Shown: positions 1 through 10,680, counted from the stretch's first letter. The stretch is DNA of 64,000 nt from Saccharina japonica (GCA_008828725.1 MEHQ01001000.1:184260-248259); one strand, 5' to 3'. The notes: a model not told the origin generated them from the sequence alone. Numbers and translations: made by a program.

Positions 1-2
1 CG

Positions 3-245
3 CATGCTACGATAGAGGTGCACCACGTTTTTCTGAGCTCTTCACTTAAGGCGCGTCATACCTCGCCGAAACTATTGATTTTGGAGGAAAATATGAGTGC
101 TGCCGGATGCGAAATATCATGGCCGAAGTATACTCTGAAACAGTATTCGTCACAAACATGAAAGTCCGACGAATTTGGGTTAAGGAGCCCGATCGTTCAG
201 GAAACGATTCAGCCACAAAGTGCTACCTCTACCGTGGCACGCGTC
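3..245 (+). repeat. MITE family M1, copy 1
   Basis: Ends are inverted repeats of the form TGCTACGRTAGAGGTGCAC / GTGCTACCTCTACCGTRGCA, flanked by GCGTC-like bases. The interior shares with later copies a 'TTTTGGAGGAAA...GTGCT' stretch and a 'TTTGGGTTAAGGAGCC' stretch just before the right end. It has no credible coding capacity. About 13 copies of this ~240-bp element lie between positions 1 and 28025, in both orientations. The size, inverted ends and lack of coding fit a non-autonomous DNA transposon (MITE). The superfamily is not clear because no clean target duplication can be read. Confidence 0.75.
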
Positions 246-1104
246 CCGTGGAATATCCTGCTCGGGCGGGCTTCCCGTCTGCGTCATAACCTCGCCCTAG
301 AACTAAGCTCAAGCGACTCTATAGACAAAAACGACATAATGCGACAAAAGGACTGCTAAGATTGCATACTAACTGGCACCGGTTTCGATATATGTCGCCC
401 ACAGGTGAACCTAGTCATCTAAGGGGGGGGACTCCGTGAACAGTTGTTGTTGTGCATTTGGGGATAAGAACCTACGTGGCCGCTCCTGCTTTGCAAGATA
501 TAGTTCACCCACCTTCGATCACCTTGATCGTTGGGCACCTGTAAACTCTTAGTGACCCATGCGTGAGCCTTAAATCGTTCATCAGGCAGAGGACCTTGGT
601 TGGCATTAGAAATGGTTGTTGTCGAGATCAACACGTATAAAACGTCAAAGTTGAACCCTAACAAATTTTCTGGATAGGCCATGACTGCCTACATTATACG
701 TCACGCATTAAGGTCTAGAGGTGTTGTCGCGTCACGAGGTTCACTTCAAATAATAGCGATAACAAACTGGGGGACTTCAAAATGTAAACCGAATATATGA
801 ACGTCGCCTAATTTATATCTGCTTCTGTAGAAGGCTGAAATTCAACACAGCACAAGGATAAGAACAGTTGTTATGCTGATCCATTCCCTCAAACCCGATA
901 ATCCCACAGGAGTTAAAAACATCATGCTACTCAAAATGGCTTCGTTACCAAAGTCTTAAATTTCCCCTTTTCTGCGCAATACTCTGTCGTGATGACGTGT
1001 GTTTTCTCTGAATGCGCTCACCCGCGTGGAATCGTGCGCTGATTGCCCCACCCTAAGCCCTTCCACCCGTGTCACAACGTCGGACAATCGCCAACCGAGA
1101 ACAG
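246..1104. other. no gene recognised
   Basis: AT-balanced sequence without a supported gene. The short frames on both strands lack recognisable motifs. It may be intron or intergenic sequence upstream of the first Pmp-type exon. Confidence 0.4.
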
Positions 1105-1188
1105 CTTTCGGGGGGACGCGTACTTCATCAACAACAACAGATGCACCGACACAAAGGCGCCGCCGGTGTACAACAACGGAATCATGAC
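1105..1188 (+). CDS. Pmp-type beta-helix exon a (internal exon)
   Basis: This 84-nt exon sits between an acceptor AACAG and a donor GTGAG, with one base before the first full codon and two bases (AC) left over at the end. It encodes F-R-G-D-A-x-F-I-N-N-N then a loop with cysteine and proline, ending G-I-M-T. The start (F-x-G-x-A-x-F-x-x-N) matches exons at 1887, 3076 and 3710. In Chlamydia-type polymorphic membrane proteins FxxN and GGA[ILV] are the repeat motifs; this copy has FINN but lacks GGA. The protein is probably a secreted or surface parallel beta-helix protein. Its full extent cannot be read. Confidence 0.45.
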
Positions 1189-1886
1189 GTGAGACGTTGC
1201 CCTTATGAACGTTACCCGAATCACAAATCAACGATTCAGACGACAAGGTGTCACTCGGATGATCTGCAGTACCGTCATCCAACAACTGTTCAGTGGAGGA
1301 GAAACCGTGTATATGTGTATGAATCGGGTGTTACGCGTTACTCTGAATTATAATGAGCAGCAATGAGTGTTCGAGAAACTAAATCGAGCGTACTGCGGCC
1401 ACGGCATCATGCGTTAGCTCGGGCAGTAAGGGGCAAGCCCGACTACTGTGCAGGTCTACTCTGGTCACTCTTGATCACTCGCACTTTCACACGTATTCGG
1501 TTCATCTTATTAGCGGCTCCTTTCCTCTCCAGAAGTTCTGAGCAGGAGGGCAAGTATTCCTCTTCTCAGAGGAATATATAAATAGTAACGTCTCCACAAC
1601 AATACAGGGGAAACGGAGATATGATGACAGTATTATATGGCTTTTACAAATTATGGTAGGGCCCCACACCCTGTTATAGGGTGTTACTCCCTGTTTCCAC
1701 GATTGATTGTAATCTTGATCTTTGAACTTTGTAGGATACCTCGCTTTCGTGTATTGGTCCGACACACGTCAGAGCTCACCTCTGCCTTTGGTTCATAACA
1801 CGAGAAATCCCTTTGCAAGTCTCCTGACACCGGTTCCCTGCCCCCTGCTGCTGCTCCTGCTGCTACTATTCCCAACGCATACGAAG
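1189..1886. other. probable intron of the Pmp-type gene
   Basis: Lies between exons a and b. It contains a pyrimidine-rich stretch (about 1838-1872, repeated CTGCTG and CTCCTG) just before the acceptor-like GAAG of exon b. No other feature is supported. Confidence 0.35.
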
Positions 1887-1967
1887 CTTCTACCGGAAGG
1901 CCCGCTTCAACGACAACAACTCCGGTAGAGACGGCGGCGCCGTTCAAAACCAATTCGGATCGATGAC
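1887..1967 (+). CDS. Pmp-type beta-helix exon b (internal exon)
   Basis: This 81-nt exon has the same phase as exons a, c and d: one base, then codon TTC at 1888, then 26 more codons, then AC before GTGAGT. The protein reads F-Y-R-K-A-R-F-N-D-N-N-S-G-R-D-G-G-A-V and ends G-S-M-T, so both classic Pmp motifs (FNDN = FxxN, GGAV = GGA[IV]) are present. Since the length is a multiple of three and the entry and exit phases agree, the exon can be duplicated or skipped without a frameshift. This is the clearest rung of the set. The acceptor ends GAAG rather than CAG. Confidence 0.55.
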
Positions 1968-2032
1968 GTGAGTATGTCCATGTTTTGTTTGATGTCCACC
2001 TCGCTTGTCCGCATGACACGGCGGTACCCGAC

Positions 2033-2285
2033 GCGTGCTACCATAGAGGTACTGTACCTTGTTTTGGCCGGGAATATTTCTGAACGACGGGGCTCCTCAT
2101 CCCGAAATCGACGGTTTTTCATTCTTGTATTTGTTGAAATGTTTTTCATTTTGTACTTAGGCCATGGGATTGTTGACCGGGTAGCACTTTTGTTAGCCTC
2201 CAAAATCAGTTTTCGGAGGAGGTATGAGGCTCCTCAGGTGACCACGCTCAGAAATATACGTGGTGCGCCTGTACCGTAGCATGCG
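2033..2285 (-). repeat. MITE family M1, copy 2
   Basis: Left end CGTGCTACCATAGAGGTA, right end GCGCCTGTACCGTAGCATGCG. It lies in reverse orientation to copy 1: 'GACGGGGCTCC' near the left end and 'AGCACTTTTGTTAGCCTCC' in the middle are the complement of its landmarks. It lies in the putative intron between Pmp-type exons b and c. Confidence 0.75.
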
Positions 2286-2556
2286 TACGAGTTTTGTTTC
2301 GATGTTTTTCGCTTGCATTGCCTAGCAACAGATGGCGCTTTTCAAGACACTCGTAGTAGGGTTAACGACCTGAGTGCACCGAGTTATGCTTGATGCGAAC
2401 CTCGAGTGTCCGCGTGTGGGCACACGTGCATGTAGAACGAGCGCGTTATCATATTTCTGCTTTCACGGCGTACGAAACTTCTGTGCGTGTTGATCGTAGT
2501 GGACGCGTCGTGGGCGAATTTTATACGGTTTGGCGGAAGCTTGGAATGTACACATG

Positions 2557-2780
2557 GTACGGTAGAGGTGCACCTGCATACAGTACATTTTCTGAGGTTC
2601 CTCCCTTGGGGAGCTGAATACTAATAGTAAGTAAAAAACGAGTTTGATCAGAATGAAAGTGCACTCCGATGACCAATCCCGTGGTCTAGGAATACTACTA
2701 CAGGAAATCACATTGTTAAAACAAGTTGGCATTCGCACGTTTTTAAGGGTTAAGAACCCCTGTTAGCCAGAAAAAAACAT
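2557..2780 (+). repeat. MITE family M1, copy 3 (degenerate)
   Basis: A left end ACGGTAGAGGTGCACCTG is followed by 'GAAAGTGCACTCCGATGACC', which matches the centre of copy 6. The right terminal repeat is not recognisable, only GGGTTAAGAACCCC. The right boundary is approximate. Confidence 0.45.
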
Positions 2781-3075
2781 TTCCACCAAAGCGCGCCTTC
2801 CCCGTCGCAGCACGCCTCACTCAATGGATGACAATGCACAGGGCACTGCACAACAGAGGACTGCGGATACCGGCATAGGGTACTCATACGACTGCCGCCC
2901 GGGGACCTTACTGCTCGACCACAGCCGCATGCAAGACAAGAATGGCGCCACAACTAAATCCGGACCAGATCATGTCCACTCTGCTCTGATGACTCTTTGC
3001 ATCCGTTTTTTATGGTAATTTCGAGGGTGTTTAATGTACGCGTGTGGTGCGTATGCTTTGATTCGGTGGTCACAG

Positions 3076-3156
3076 GTTCCGAGGTGCTGCGCAGTTCAAC
3101 AACAACGTTTCCGCGGGAAACGGGGGCGGCATCGCCGTTGAAGGTGGAGACGTGAC
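3076..3156 (+). CDS. Pmp-type beta-helix exon c (internal exon)
   Basis: This 81-nt exon follows the acceptor GGTCACAG and precedes the donor GTGAGTG. Codons start at 3077 and it ends with AC, the same phase as exons a, b and d. The protein is F-R-G-A-A-Q-F-N-N-N-V-S-A-G-N-G-G-G-I-A-V and ends G-D-V-T. FNNN and GGGI are the expected FxxN and GGA[I] positions of a Pmp-type rung. The acceptor and donor are both strong, which supports it as a real exon even though the surrounding gene is split by transposon insertions. Confidence 0.55.
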
Positions 3157-3514
3157 GTGAGTGCTTTGAAAGGGGCCTCCGATTGCAGTGACATTTTAAT
3201 ACTACGGAGTGTAGATAGTCGAATGCGAATAATTGCATGATATTTCATAACTACGGTACGACAGCGTCGATACGAAAAATAAAAAGCGGTATGGGAACAT
3301 AGAGACCGCCGATTGACGGGGGCAGTTTCGTGGACCGCCCACCAGCAGTTGCGGTGGCGGCCTTTATTGTGGTGTGCATATCTTAGTCATGCACATCAAA
3401 CACCCAACATGGTGGGACTCACTTACTTCTTCCAATGAGGAAAAATAGTTGATTCGTTTTTGTCGTTGCCCGTAAACCGCCGCGTAGTAGGTCCAGAAAA
3501 AGGCGGGGCGTTGT

Positions 3515-3614
3515 CACATTGGTTTGGTGAAGACAAACACGGGGGCACAGGAATTGTTCCTTTTCACATTGGTTTGGTGAAGACAAACACGGGGGCACAG
3601 GAATTGTTCCTTTG
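3515..3614. repeat. 50-bp tandem duplication, two copies
   Basis: The block beginning CACATTGGTTTGGTGAAGAC occurs at 3515 and again at 3565, essentially identical. It lies about 100 bases upstream of exon d, in the putative intron. Confidence 0.85.
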
Positions 3615-3709
3615 CCCTCTGATTTAAACCGAGTTTCTCCGGCACATAACAGTGTCGCCCAACGTCAGCAAACCGGTAGCCCTTTCTTCGTGTCTGCTCG
3701 CCTCGATAG

Positions 3710-3802
3710 GTTCCGAAAGGCGGTGACGTTCAGCGGAAACACTGCAGAAGACTCTGGTGGTGCCTTCGCAGTTACTGCCCGTTTCGGAGAGAGGATCCGG
3801 AA
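3710..3802 (+). CDS. Pmp-type beta-helix exon d (internal exon)
   Basis: This 93-nt exon lies between the acceptor CCTCGATAG and the donor GTGAGTT. Codon TTC starts at 3711 and two bases (AA) remain at the end, so the phase equals exons a-c. The protein is F-R-K-A-V-T-F-S-G-N-T-A-E-D-S-G-G-A-F, with FSGN and GGAF at the motif positions, then a basic tail G-E-R-I-R-K. It is four codons longer than exons b and c. Confidence 0.55.
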
Positions 3803-3832
3803 GTGAGTTCTGCTTTCCCAAACACATAGAGA

Positions 3833-4130
3833 CGCATGCTAATGGGGTAGAGGTAGCACTTTTTCGCTAATATTTATTCTGAATGACGGAGCTTCTTATC
3901 CTAAACTCGTCGGCATCTCATTCGTGTCATGCATCTCATTCGTGTGATGCATCTCATTCGTGTGATGCAATACGTTTTCCTTTCATACTCAAAGACCATG
4001 GGGGTTGATCATAGGGTTGAAGGTTTATTTTCCTTTGAAATCATTTTTGGGGTGGGGTATAGAGCTTCTCAAGTCACCACCCTCAGAAGGCTAAACGTTA
4101 ACATATTGCACCTCTACCGTAGCATGCGTC
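3833..4130 (-). repeat. MITE family M1, copy 4, with internal 18-bp triplication
   Basis: Ends CGCATGCTAATGGGGTAGAG and GCACCTCTACCGTAGCATGC. It is about 50 bp longer than other copies because an 18-bp unit (GCATCTCATTCGTGTSAT) occurs three times at 3913-3966, where other copies have one 'TTTCATTCTTGTATTTG'-like stretch. Reverse orientation relative to copy 1. Confidence 0.75.
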
Positions 4131-4392
4131 TAGAAAACGATTACTACTGTAGAACAAACACCAAGGCGATGCATGGTGATAGTGCGGAGCAAGCTGTTGA
4201 GCGACGAATAACTTCCGCGGTCGTTCCAAATCGCACGACCTCCTACGCATGGATTCGAAAGCACACATCGTCTGCGACACATTACGGGCACGAAGGAAAC
4301 GCCACCCTGGAGATTAACCCGTGCGACGCGTGGCAACTCCCCCGTACTCGTGCATCACGTGCCTTGCGCAGCGGTGTTGTTGACGACCTCAG

Positions 4393-4465
4393 CTTCGGCT
4401 CGCTAACCTTCGAGACGCCGTCCAGGGTCCGATTCGTGGACAACGCCATCGACACCACGCGAGGG
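4393..4465 (+). CDS. possible further exon of the Pmp-type gene
   Basis: After the acceptor GACCTCAG comes a base plus TTC, as in exons a-d. The frame reads F-G-S-L-T-F-E-T-P-S-R-V-R-F-V-D-N-A-I-D-T-T-R-G up to a strong donor GTAAGT. FVDN fits FxxN, but the GGA motif is missing and the exon leaves in phase 0, so it is not symmetric. It could be the start of a different segment of the same gene or a chance frame. Confidence 0.35.
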
Positions 4466-4488
4466 GTAAGTAGTGCATCCTTCCGTTG

Positions 4489-4738
4489 ACGCGTGCGACG
4501 GTAAGGGTAGCACTTTTGCACTGTTTTTTTTTCTGAACGACGGGGCTCCGTAACCGGAAAACCGAGGGTATTTCATTTTTGTGTTGCGATATGTTTCGTT
4601 CCGTGCTTAAAGTCATGGGAGTTTTCATCGGGGAGCACTTTTAATTTCCTCCAAAACCATTTTTCTGGTGTGGTATATATAGCTTCATAAGTGGCCACCC
4701 TCACAGAAAGTAGATGATGCACCTCTACGGTAGCCGGT
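4489..4738 (-). repeat. MITE family M1, copy 5
   Basis: Ends ACGCGTGCGACGGTAAGGGT and TGCACCTCTACGGTAGCC. The interior follows copies 2 and 4 (GACGGGGCTCC, TTTTGTGTTGCGATATG, GAGCACTTTTAATTTCCTCC). Confidence 0.7.
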
Positions 4739-5320
4739 CCCCGTGAAACGACGCCGTCTGTCGTGTGCCGAGCGTTTAGCCGCGTTTCGAAGTTTTTCGG
4801 TTGTGCGTCAGGCATGGTCAAGGCCAACCCATCATAAACTGCACATTTCCAAGCCCATCTGGGGGCTGTCTTGGGCTTCACGCATTTTTTATAGGCGTTG
4901 CCTGTAGTTTTTGCTGCATGCTCGTGGGGCGTAATATTGTGAAACAAACTGTTTGACTCGCTTTGTGTGTCCACGGGTGTGTTGGTCGATTACACCTAAA
5001 GTCGTCAGTCCAGTCCCACACGCTGGCGATGGTCATTAACCCTCGTCGATCCGCCACAACGTATGCGTATCATTTGCTGCCCAGGACGACGAACAGAGCG
5101 CCGATTGCACCGTGGGCGAAGTTGAGGAGGGAACCACGTTGATTGGATTTCCCGGTGACGACGTGTGTGTGGTAGCTGCTTGATTCGTCGCCGCCAGTAA
5201 CACATCGACGAGAGGACTTTCTGGTTGACCGTTGTTTGCGTTGGACTTTCACGCAGACTGCCTGTGGCCTGTTTGGGCACGCGGCAAGGGACCAGGGCCT
5301 CGTGTTTATTTCCGAGTAGG
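4739..5320. other. left flank of the retrotransposon, no gene recognised
   Basis: No supported gene or repeat is seen. The last four bases (TAGG, 5317-5320) are the left copy of the retrotransposon target-site duplication. Confidence 0.4.
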
Positions 5321-5761
5321 TGTGAGTCACTGCTCTGCGAATCCAACTGCCAACTTGTGTCTGTCCATAATTCCTAGCACTACGTACTAGGAACGTTCCA
5401 TGAATTCTCCTCGGAATATTGTCCTCGGAGCGATGTCTCTCTCCCAGAGGCTCCGAGCCACAAGTAAAGGGTACAACGCACCGAGGCATCCAAGAGCATC
5501 TTCTGTGATGCTTCCTCGGCACGTTGTCTGTACCTTTCGTCCAATAGCGATGCGTGAGCTTGCTCGCACACCTCTCTCCCTCTGTTTCCACGTCTGCTCG
5601 CATCTCCTCCTGAGATATCTGTCCCTCTACTGAGCACTCTGTCTGTCCGGTGTTTGTGAACACCAACCCCATCCTTTGGCCGTTGCCTTAGAGGAACGCT
5701 GGTTCACCCATGCGTTGGAGCTTCACCACTCCCTACGGTGTTCTGAGAGACCTATCCCTTA
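5321..5761 (+). repeat. 5' LTR (441 bp)
   Basis: Begins TGTGAGTCAC and ends CTATCCCTTA. It matches 12635-13075 with six substitutions counted by eye and no indels. It contains short inverted motifs such as CCTAGCACTACGTACTAGG. The antisense frames here are shadows of the LTR. Confidence 0.95.
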
Positions 5762-5762
5762 T

Positions 5763-5776
5763 TGGCGTCAGACGGC
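5763..5776 (+). promoter_or_regulatory. primer-binding site
   Basis: TGGCGTCAGACGGC starts one base after the 5' LTR. TGG at the start of the site pairs with the CCA tail of a tRNA, as in most LTR elements. The tRNA identity was not determined. Confidence 0.65.
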
Positions 5777-5808
5777 AGTTGATTTGACCCGTCACTCTCT
5801 CGAGCACC

Positions 5809-6749
5809 ATGTCAGTATCCAACGGTGAAAATGCGGACCAACAGGCTGGTCCTGTCGACCCTCCCCCATACCGCCCTAACCCCCGCACCTCTGCTGTCAT
5901 TGACAAGTGTGTCAAAGAGATGTTAGAATGGGGAATAATCGAAAAAACGGCCAAGTCCTTGGGGTAGCCCTTGTACTATTGTTGCCAAAAGCAATGGCAG
6001 TCCCCGTTTCTGTGTTGATTACCGCCACACCCTCAATCGCCTCATCATCCGCAAGAGCTGGGCTATGCCAAACCTCGAGTCCTGCCTGGATGCCGTTGGA
6101 GACGCCCTCTACATTTCCGTCGCCGACATCCTCAGCGCGTTCTGGCAGCTACCGGTGGCAGAGGAGCACGTCGTCCGCATCGCCTTCGTGACACCGACCG
6201 GCAAGTACTCTTGTAAGCGTATGCCGGTTGGAGTAGCGAATGCGCCGTGGCTGTTTCAACACGTTATGTCTTTAGCTCTAGGTCACCTTGGCCCCGACTC
6301 TGGTGTTCTCTCGTATATGGACGATCTCATTTGTATCAATCACACCTTCGAGAGCCACATTGTCTCCCTCGAGAAAATGTTCGTAGCGTTGCAAGCAGCA
6401 GGCCTGACACTGAAACCGTCGAAAATTCAGTTTGGTCAGAAAGAAGTCGACTACCTTGGTCATTTCATTTCCGCAAAAGGTATTTCGATCAGTACCGACC
6501 GCATCAATGCGATTCGAGACCTGCTCACGCCGAAATCCATCAAAGACCTCCGTTCTGTCCTAGGTATGGTTAATTTCGTCAGGCGTTTTGTCAAAGATTA
6601 TTCTGATCTTACTGCACCGCTTGTCGAACTAACTCGAAAGGATTTCCAAAAACACGCGAGTTTCAAAAAGGCTTGGGGTTCGGAACAAGATACCGCCTTC
6701 CAGAAACTCAAAATATGTTCTGTTCTCAGCCCCTGTCCTTCATTTTCCA
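5809..6749 (+). pseudogene. reverse transcriptase domain of the chromovirus, frameshifted
   Basis: The frame opens with ATG at 5809 and runs 52 codons into the palm region before a stop at 5965-5967. The RT continues in another frame from about 5968, so a one-base change lies near 5964. Visible RT motifs are RFCVDYR near the start, the active-site YMDDL at about 6316-6330, and a DYLGHFIS motif after it. The frame shifts again near 6715-6750 before RNase H. No protease or gag precedes it. These breaks mean this copy cannot make a full polyprotein. Confidence 0.9.
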
Positions 6750-7370
6750 GACTTTTCGAGAGAACTTGTCGTTCACACCGACGCTTCAGAGCAAGTTGTA
6801 GGTGCTTTCCTCGCAACACCATCGAAGGGTAGCACAGATGACAAGGAGCTAGATATTGTCGCGTATTACAGCAAGCGTTTCTCACGTAGTCACAGTCACT
6901 ACAGCGCCACGACGAAATGATTTCTTGCTGTTGTATGGGCTCTAACCCATTGGCGTCCGTATCTCTGGGGTCGACACTTTACGTGTTGCACCGACCACCA
7001 GGCACTCACGTACCTGTACCATATGCAGGACACTTCTAATATGCTCACCCGCTGGGCTATCTGTCTTCAAAATTTCGACTTTAGAGTCAAACATGTCCCC
7101 GGAAAACTTAATGTTGTCCCGGATACCCTGTCTCGTATCTTTAGCGAAGTCAACGGGGAACCCGTCCCATCCGAGCCCAAATTGGCCGCAATTTGTCGTA
7201 ACGTACCGATAGACGGACCTTACTACCCACCTGGACCCCGTGATTACGAAGTATCCGCGTCTAATTTGCACGATGTAGCACCTGTCGAAAGCGATCGTGA
7301 ATTGTTCATGAGCGCAGTGTCTGTCTTCCCTACTGTGGATCCAGCGAAACTTGTCGACCTACAGAAATAA
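6750..7370 (+). pseudogene. RNase H domain of the chromovirus, interrupted
   Basis: The frame contains HTDAS (first RNase H acidic motif), a downstream AYYSKRFS motif and CTDHQALTYL, then HVPGKLNVVPDTLSR, the usual end of the Ty3/gypsy RNase H. A TGA at 6918-6920 interrupts it in-frame, and the segment ends at two consecutive TAA codons (7368-7373). It is in the same frame as the integrase. Confidence 0.88.
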
Positions 7371-7445
7371 TAATTTTGTCAGTACTTTGAGTATCTCCGT
7401 GCACCTGCATCGACACCACTTCCTCCTAGAGAATCTAAGTACACG

Positions 7446-8591
7446 ATGAGCTATTTTTTCTTAAACGAAGGATTGCTATATAAGTCGTACCTTTCTGGTC
7501 ACTTATGGAAGCGTAGCACGTTCCTTGATCAGCTGGTAGTGCCTAAATCCCTTCGAAAACATGTCATTAATTCGTGTCACGACCTACCAGCATCCGGAGG
7601 TCACTTAGCTTTTAAAGCTACTTTCGATACTATTCGAGATAGATTCTGGTGGCCGATGATGCCCACGGATGTCCGTACTCATATCGAATCTTGTCTGTCT
7701 TGCCAACACCGCAAGTCATCCCACCGCCCGCCTAAATTGCCTGTGGGACACCGCCCGGTCACGCGCGCTTTCCAATGCGTTGCAGTTGATCTTGTCGAGT
7801 ATGAGAGTTTGTCACAAGGAAACCGATTCATCCTTTCGGTCATCGACCATCTTACTCGATTTGTCATTTTGATAGCCATCAAAGATAAAGCGGCTCGCAC
7901 GATTGTTCGTCATTTGATTGAACGCGTGTTCTCGGTGTTTGGCCCTCCAGAAACTCTGCATTCCGATCAGGGGACTGAATTTGAGAATCAACTTGTCAAG
8001 GAATTGCAGTCAGTATTTGGATATAAGAAAACGCGTACAGCCGCCTTTCGCCCCCAGGGCAACTCTGTCTTAGAGCGTGTTCACAGCACTGTCCATAATA
8101 TGTTAGCTATGTATAGCAACTTGTCGTTCGATAACTGGGCAGAGCTGTTACCTTTCGTCCAGTTAGCGCACAACACCGCTTATTCAACAACGCTCCAGGA
8201 AACACCCCATTTCCTCATGTTTGGACGTGCAGCTGTACTGCCTGTCGATCTCATTTTAGGAGTGCCGTCCACCTCCGCACCGCAAACTCAACTCGATTAT
8301 TCGAAACAAACTGTCGAAAACTTGCAATTTGCATATGAGCTAGCCCGTCGTAATCTCAAAGAGCGAGCGGATAAGCAAGCGGTTGTAAATGAGACCCTGT
8401 CATTTCCCAGTTTTAAAACTGGCGAACAAGTATTAATCCACCGCCCTTACAACGAAGCTGATGGTCCCAACCCCAAACTTATCAGCCCTTGGCGTGGACC
8501 GTACACTGTACGAGCGCAAATGTCTCCCGTCATCTATCGTGTCACTAAAGACGGCAACCCGACCGAAATTACTGTCCACCTCGGCCGGTGA
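7446..8591 (+). CDS. integrase of the chromovirus (longest intact segment)
   Basis: This is a 381-codon frame. Near the N-terminus an HHCC zinc-binding domain is visible (H...GGH...CLSCQH, about residues 45-90). The catalytic core follows, with the first Asp in VDLVEYE, the second in HSDQGTEFEN, and the third acidic residue in the GNSVLERVHST region. A C-terminal domain ending EITVHLGR follows. It stops at TGA (8589-8591), where the homologous downstream copy (10679 onward) reads on, so a single-base change has cut the chromodomain off. The first Met may not be the real start, since the polyprotein frame enters from upstream through two stop codons. Confidence 0.92.
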   Translation: MSYFFLNEGLLYKSYLSGHLWKRSTFLDQLVVPKSLRKHVINSCHDLPASGGHLAFKATFDTIRDRFWWPMMPTDVRTHIESCLSCQHRKSSHRPPKLPVGHRPVTRAFQCVAVDLVEYESLSQGNRFILSVIDHLTRFVILIAIKDKAARTIVRHLIERVFSVFGPPETLHSDQGTEFENQLVKELQSVFGYKKTRTAAFRPQGNSVLERVHSTVHNMLAMYSNLSFDNWAELLPFVQLAHNTAYSTTLQETPHFLMFGRAAVLPVDLILGVPSTSAPQTQLDYSKQTVENLQFAYELARRNLKERADKQAVVNETLSFPSFKTGEQVLIHRPYNEADGPNPKLISPWRGPYTVRAQMSPVIYRVTKDGNPTEITVHLGR

Positions 8592-8960
8592 AAACATACT
8601 TTGTCCTCTGTCGTCCCTGTCCCGACCTGATGCGCTCGACGATTTGTTCTTAGGGACCACTCTCCCCGTGCCCGATCTCGAAGGCTCCTTATCAAAAGTT
8701 ATGATCGGTGCTTCACGGTTGAGAGTATCGATGGACATAAAAGGGGAGTAGGAGCAGCATCTCTGACTAATTTTCAATATCATCTCAAGTTTGAAGGTTA
8801 TCCTACCCAGATGGGTATATGGCGTCATGTCAACGCCTCCCTAATGCAGAAGAAATGATTGCTTCCTACCGTGCTGCAGTATTGTCGACGGACTCCTCAG
8901 CATTTAGACCCCCCCCACGAAGAAGTCCCGTCCTGTCCCCGCGGGCGTATCGTAGCACTT
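8592..8960 (+). pseudogene. chromodomain-type tail, first copy, decayed
   Basis: Follows the integrase stop in another frame. It matches the tail at 10769-11150: ALDDLFLGTTLPVPDLEGS at about 8630-8690, then a stretch aligning with the N-F-Q-Y-H-L-K-L chromodomain core and with MIASYRAAVLS. At least two frame changes and stops separate the parts, so no intact chromodomain is made here. Confidence 0.7.
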
Positions 8961-10640
8961 TCAGTGGGCCTATTTTATTTTTGTTTTGTTTTGTTTTAGC
9001 GCTTTCTTCTGTCGCATCAGTTTGAGCAACCACTGATGACCGCCCCGTGCTACTGTTTCCATCATTTCGTCTGACCTTCTCCTACAGAGTGGGTATTTTT
9101 TTGGTTTATCACCACATGATTATCTTTGTCCAGTGCGAGTACCGCGCACTTTGTGTGTGCTCACCCTTTGGTGACTACCTATATCGTACACCCTGTGTAA
9201 TGTAAGTTGACTTCCTTTTATCTGGCGCGCAAAGCCAAAAGGAGTATTGTGTTTTAGTTGCGTGCCAAACTTGTCAGCTTTTTGTCGGCGTTCTGTCGTT
9301 GCGAAGTACCCTCGCATTAGTTTTCACGTCGACGTACGCAGTGCCCAGTATGGAATTGCATTGTAGTCACCTTGTTGTGTACATGCCTTCAACCGAATTA
9401 GTGTCTTGCGTATTTAGTTGTTTGCAGGATGTAAATATTCTTTTCATTTTTCCACACACGTTGTAAAGATACGTGCCAATTTTGGGTTGCACCCAAAAGC
9501 TGCGATGTCCTTCATTATAGTGAATATGAGACCCGACTCCCATCACGCTATGGGGGGTCTATTCGGAGTAGTTTTTGTATCGTGATTGTTGGGCACTAGT
9601 CTTTGGCACTACGTAAGGTAACAATATCGGCACCGTCGCACACCAGGAGGCGAATGGGATAATAATTATCCAGCGTTCGCGCAAACCATTTGTCTTGAAG
9701 AGATATGCATCGTTTCATTACACTCTGTCTCAATACAGACGATGAATGGACGATGTCATACATTACGTGTCTGCTTCTTGCACGCTTGCTCTTGTCATCC
9801 ACTGCACCAAATTATACTTGTTGCATGACCTGGGGCTTGCTCATCCACGCCCATCTGAATCAATGTCAATCAACTTGTCGCTTGTAAATCCAACTTATTT
9901 TCTTCAGTATTGTTTTGTCGTTGGGCGAACCACAAGTAAGTACATACTGTCATGAGCGGTCTATGTTGCTCGTTCTTAGTTACTCTCAAGTCAGCTATTT
10001 ACTGCTGTTGAATTCTGATCAGGTGCTCGAACACCCATCAGATGCCAAAAGCAAGGCAATTAGCCAATGTCTTTTACAGTATTTCATACTTGGTGTACAA
10101 CGTATTGTCTCCGTCAGTATGTCGTCATACTGCTCTTAAGCATACATATGACCTTGTAACGCCGTCGAGCCTTCAGCCATGTTGTCTACACGACAGCAAC
10201 GCTCAGCCGTGTCTACGTGCGTCTTATTAATGGCATATTACTGCTACTATTCCCGGATATTTTACGTCGTTGCTCCCGCACGGAAAATTGTCCAGCGATC
10301 GTGAATGTTATCTCTTTGTCGTAATCACAGCTGGCCAGCCACAAAGTCCGCGATGTGTAATGAACATGTCGTCTGTGAAAGGATTACTCTCTTGTCACCG
10401 CTTACTATTTTTCCTGTCCGATCCTATGTCCGCATTTAACACCCGCTTGTCAACGGTACTACAGCAGAAGGTATGTCCTGCTATCATGTCTGACATGTTT
10501 ATATGTCTGGCAAAGATATTTATCTTGCCTTGTCAAAATGAGTGTATAAAAAAAAACTCCAGGCGTTAAGCGAATCGCCACTGGAAGTATACAATGTCAA
10601 CTAGACGTGTTGTAACCCTTTGTCTCTGGTTCCATTGCTT
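8961..10640. other. internal region of the retrotransposon, no gene
   Basis: The stretch after the first tail has no recognisable gene. At least its start (about 8960-9160) is homologous to 11150-11370, seen from GTTTRAGCAACCACYGA and GTACCGCGCAC. The short frames on the plus strand carry no motif. Confidence 0.5.
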
Positions 10641-10644
10641 TCTA

Positions 10645-10680
10645 GTTTTGGTGGAGTGCGAGCTCTATCACCACCAAAAC
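10645..10680 (+). other. hairpin 1 of the retrotransposon
   Basis: GTTTTGGTGG (10645-10654) pairs perfectly with CCACCAAAAC (10671-10680) over a 16-base loop. It ends exactly where homology to the integrase tail resumes. A related hairpin lies at 12590-12624, just before the polypurine tract. Confidence 0.6.

Noticed and set aside
5005..5672. Overlapping minus-strand frames of 113-200 codons
   Set aside because: They are antisense to the 5' LTR and recur antisense to the 3' LTR. No motif is present.
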